Assembly (NCBI GenBank): GCA_947165115.1
Contig: CAMUZD010000130.1
Span: 1-5,617, forward strand
From: an uncultured Clostridia bacterium
Lineage (GTDB): Bacteria; Bacillota; Clostridia; Oscillospirales; Acutalibacteraceae
Length of the DNA: 5,617 bases
Direction of reading: 5' to 3'
Positions 5,138 through 5,617 of the stretch are shown here, piece by piece. The notes below the pieces were generated by a model. The model worked only from the letters and a program-made list of their open reading frames with translations, was not told the DNA's origin and did not search any database. A program made the position numbers and the translations under genes. Numbering within the stretch: position 1 is the stretch's first letter; each line of letters starts with the position of its first letter.

Positions 5138-5617
5138 TTACCTCAGAAATTTGCCGTCAATTCTGTCGCTGAGAAGTTTTTTCAGATACCTCAGGCCGAA
5201 ATTCGGCGTTATTTCGCGGCTGACCGCGTGAACGTTCGCGAGCTCGCTCGTATAATCATCGAGCATATAGAGGCGGACATTCGACATATCCATTCCGTAA
5301 TGCGTGACGACGCCGCGCATGCGGATATTCTCGAGCGTAATCGTGTTTGTGCCGGTATTCCTGACAAGCTCAAAGCTCAGCAGACCTCCGAGGAGCTGCT
5401 CGCCCTTCTCCGCGGGATATGAGAAATTGCCGAGAGAATAGGCGACGAGCGTGGTCGAGCCGTCCGTATTGTCAATGATTTCCATTTCCTGAAGTTCGTG
5501 CGGATTCGTGCCGATTACGGCGTCCGCTCCCCATTCGGCGAGCTTCTTCGCCATGGCTCTCTGCTCCGGAGTGACGTCTTTGCCGTAGTCATTGCCCCAG
5601 TGAGGGCAGACTATAAC
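5138..5617 (-). CDS. CapA/PgsA-like poly-gamma-glutamate capsule protein, C-terminal part
   Basis: 159 residues are visible. The frame is open to the right edge and the start is outside the window; the ATG at 5554 is internal, because the 21 codons before it also match the family. Signatures of the PGA_cap metallophosphatase-like domain: VIVCPHWGNDYGKDVTPEQR at the edge (HWG, EY-type motif), AKKLAEWGADAVIGTNPHEL (continuing to the usual Gln) and YSLGNFSYP. The usual GxHPHxxQ motif reads GTNPHELQ, with Asn for the first His. The family is linked to poly-gamma-glutamate or related capsule synthesis and is usually anchored outside the membrane, but many clostridial CapA-like proteins have no tested role. 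The N-terminus, with any signal or membrane anchor, cannot be seen. The gene ends 2 nt before rnhB and its end carries the rnhB ribosome site. Confidence 0.9.
   Translation of the reverse strand, partial: VIVCPHWGNDYGKDVTPEQRAMAKKLAEWGADAVIGTNPHELQEMEIIDNTDGSTTLVAYSLGNFSYPAEKGEQLLGGLLSFELVRNTGTNTITLENIRMRGVVTHYGMDMSNVRLYMLDDYTSELANVHAVSREITPNFGLRYLKKLLSDRIDGKFLR

Overview
The window looks like chromosomal DNA from a low-to-mid GC Firmicute, probably a gut or rumen Clostridia of the Ruminococcaceae/Oscillospiraceae type. This is an inference from strong GGAGG-type ribosome sites, an RNase HII/UPF0102 (rnhB-yraN) gene pair, a clostridial-style metallophosphatase and a Sel1-repeat protein. No phage, transposon, CRISPR or RNA genes were seen. 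The name of the organism cannot be read from the sequence.

Layout. One gene runs on the + strand: the C-terminal part of a Sel1-repeat protein (1-506), closed by a strong hairpin terminator (522-553) that works in both directions. Everything else is on the - strand and is transcribed from right to left. A tightly packed housekeeping-type run enters from the right edge: the end of a CapA/PgsA-like protein (5138-5617), rnhB (4536-5135) and yraN (4181-4534), with gaps of 1-2 nt. After a 125-nt gap come a small membrane protein of the Sm_multidrug_ex family (3552-4055, TTG start) and a calcineurin-like metallophosphatase (2835-3530). This run ends at a clear - strand terminator (2761-2794).

A second - strand group begins just beyond that terminator. 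It has a sigma-70-like protein with regions 1.1 to 3 but no region 4 (1877-2713), an unrecognised small acidic protein (1451-1822), and a tryptophan- and tyrosine-rich protein resembling the YubB/Api92 ferredoxin-like family (598-1248). The first two are 54 nt apart and probably share a transcript.

The points most worth a second look are these. First, the region-4-less sigma-like protein has changed promoter-binding and core-binding residues. Second, the only TAG stop among the genes of the window is followed in the same frame by 44 protein-like codons. Third, the metallophosphatase has apparently lost two ligands of one metal site while keeping those of the other. I see no clear new defence or mobile system here.
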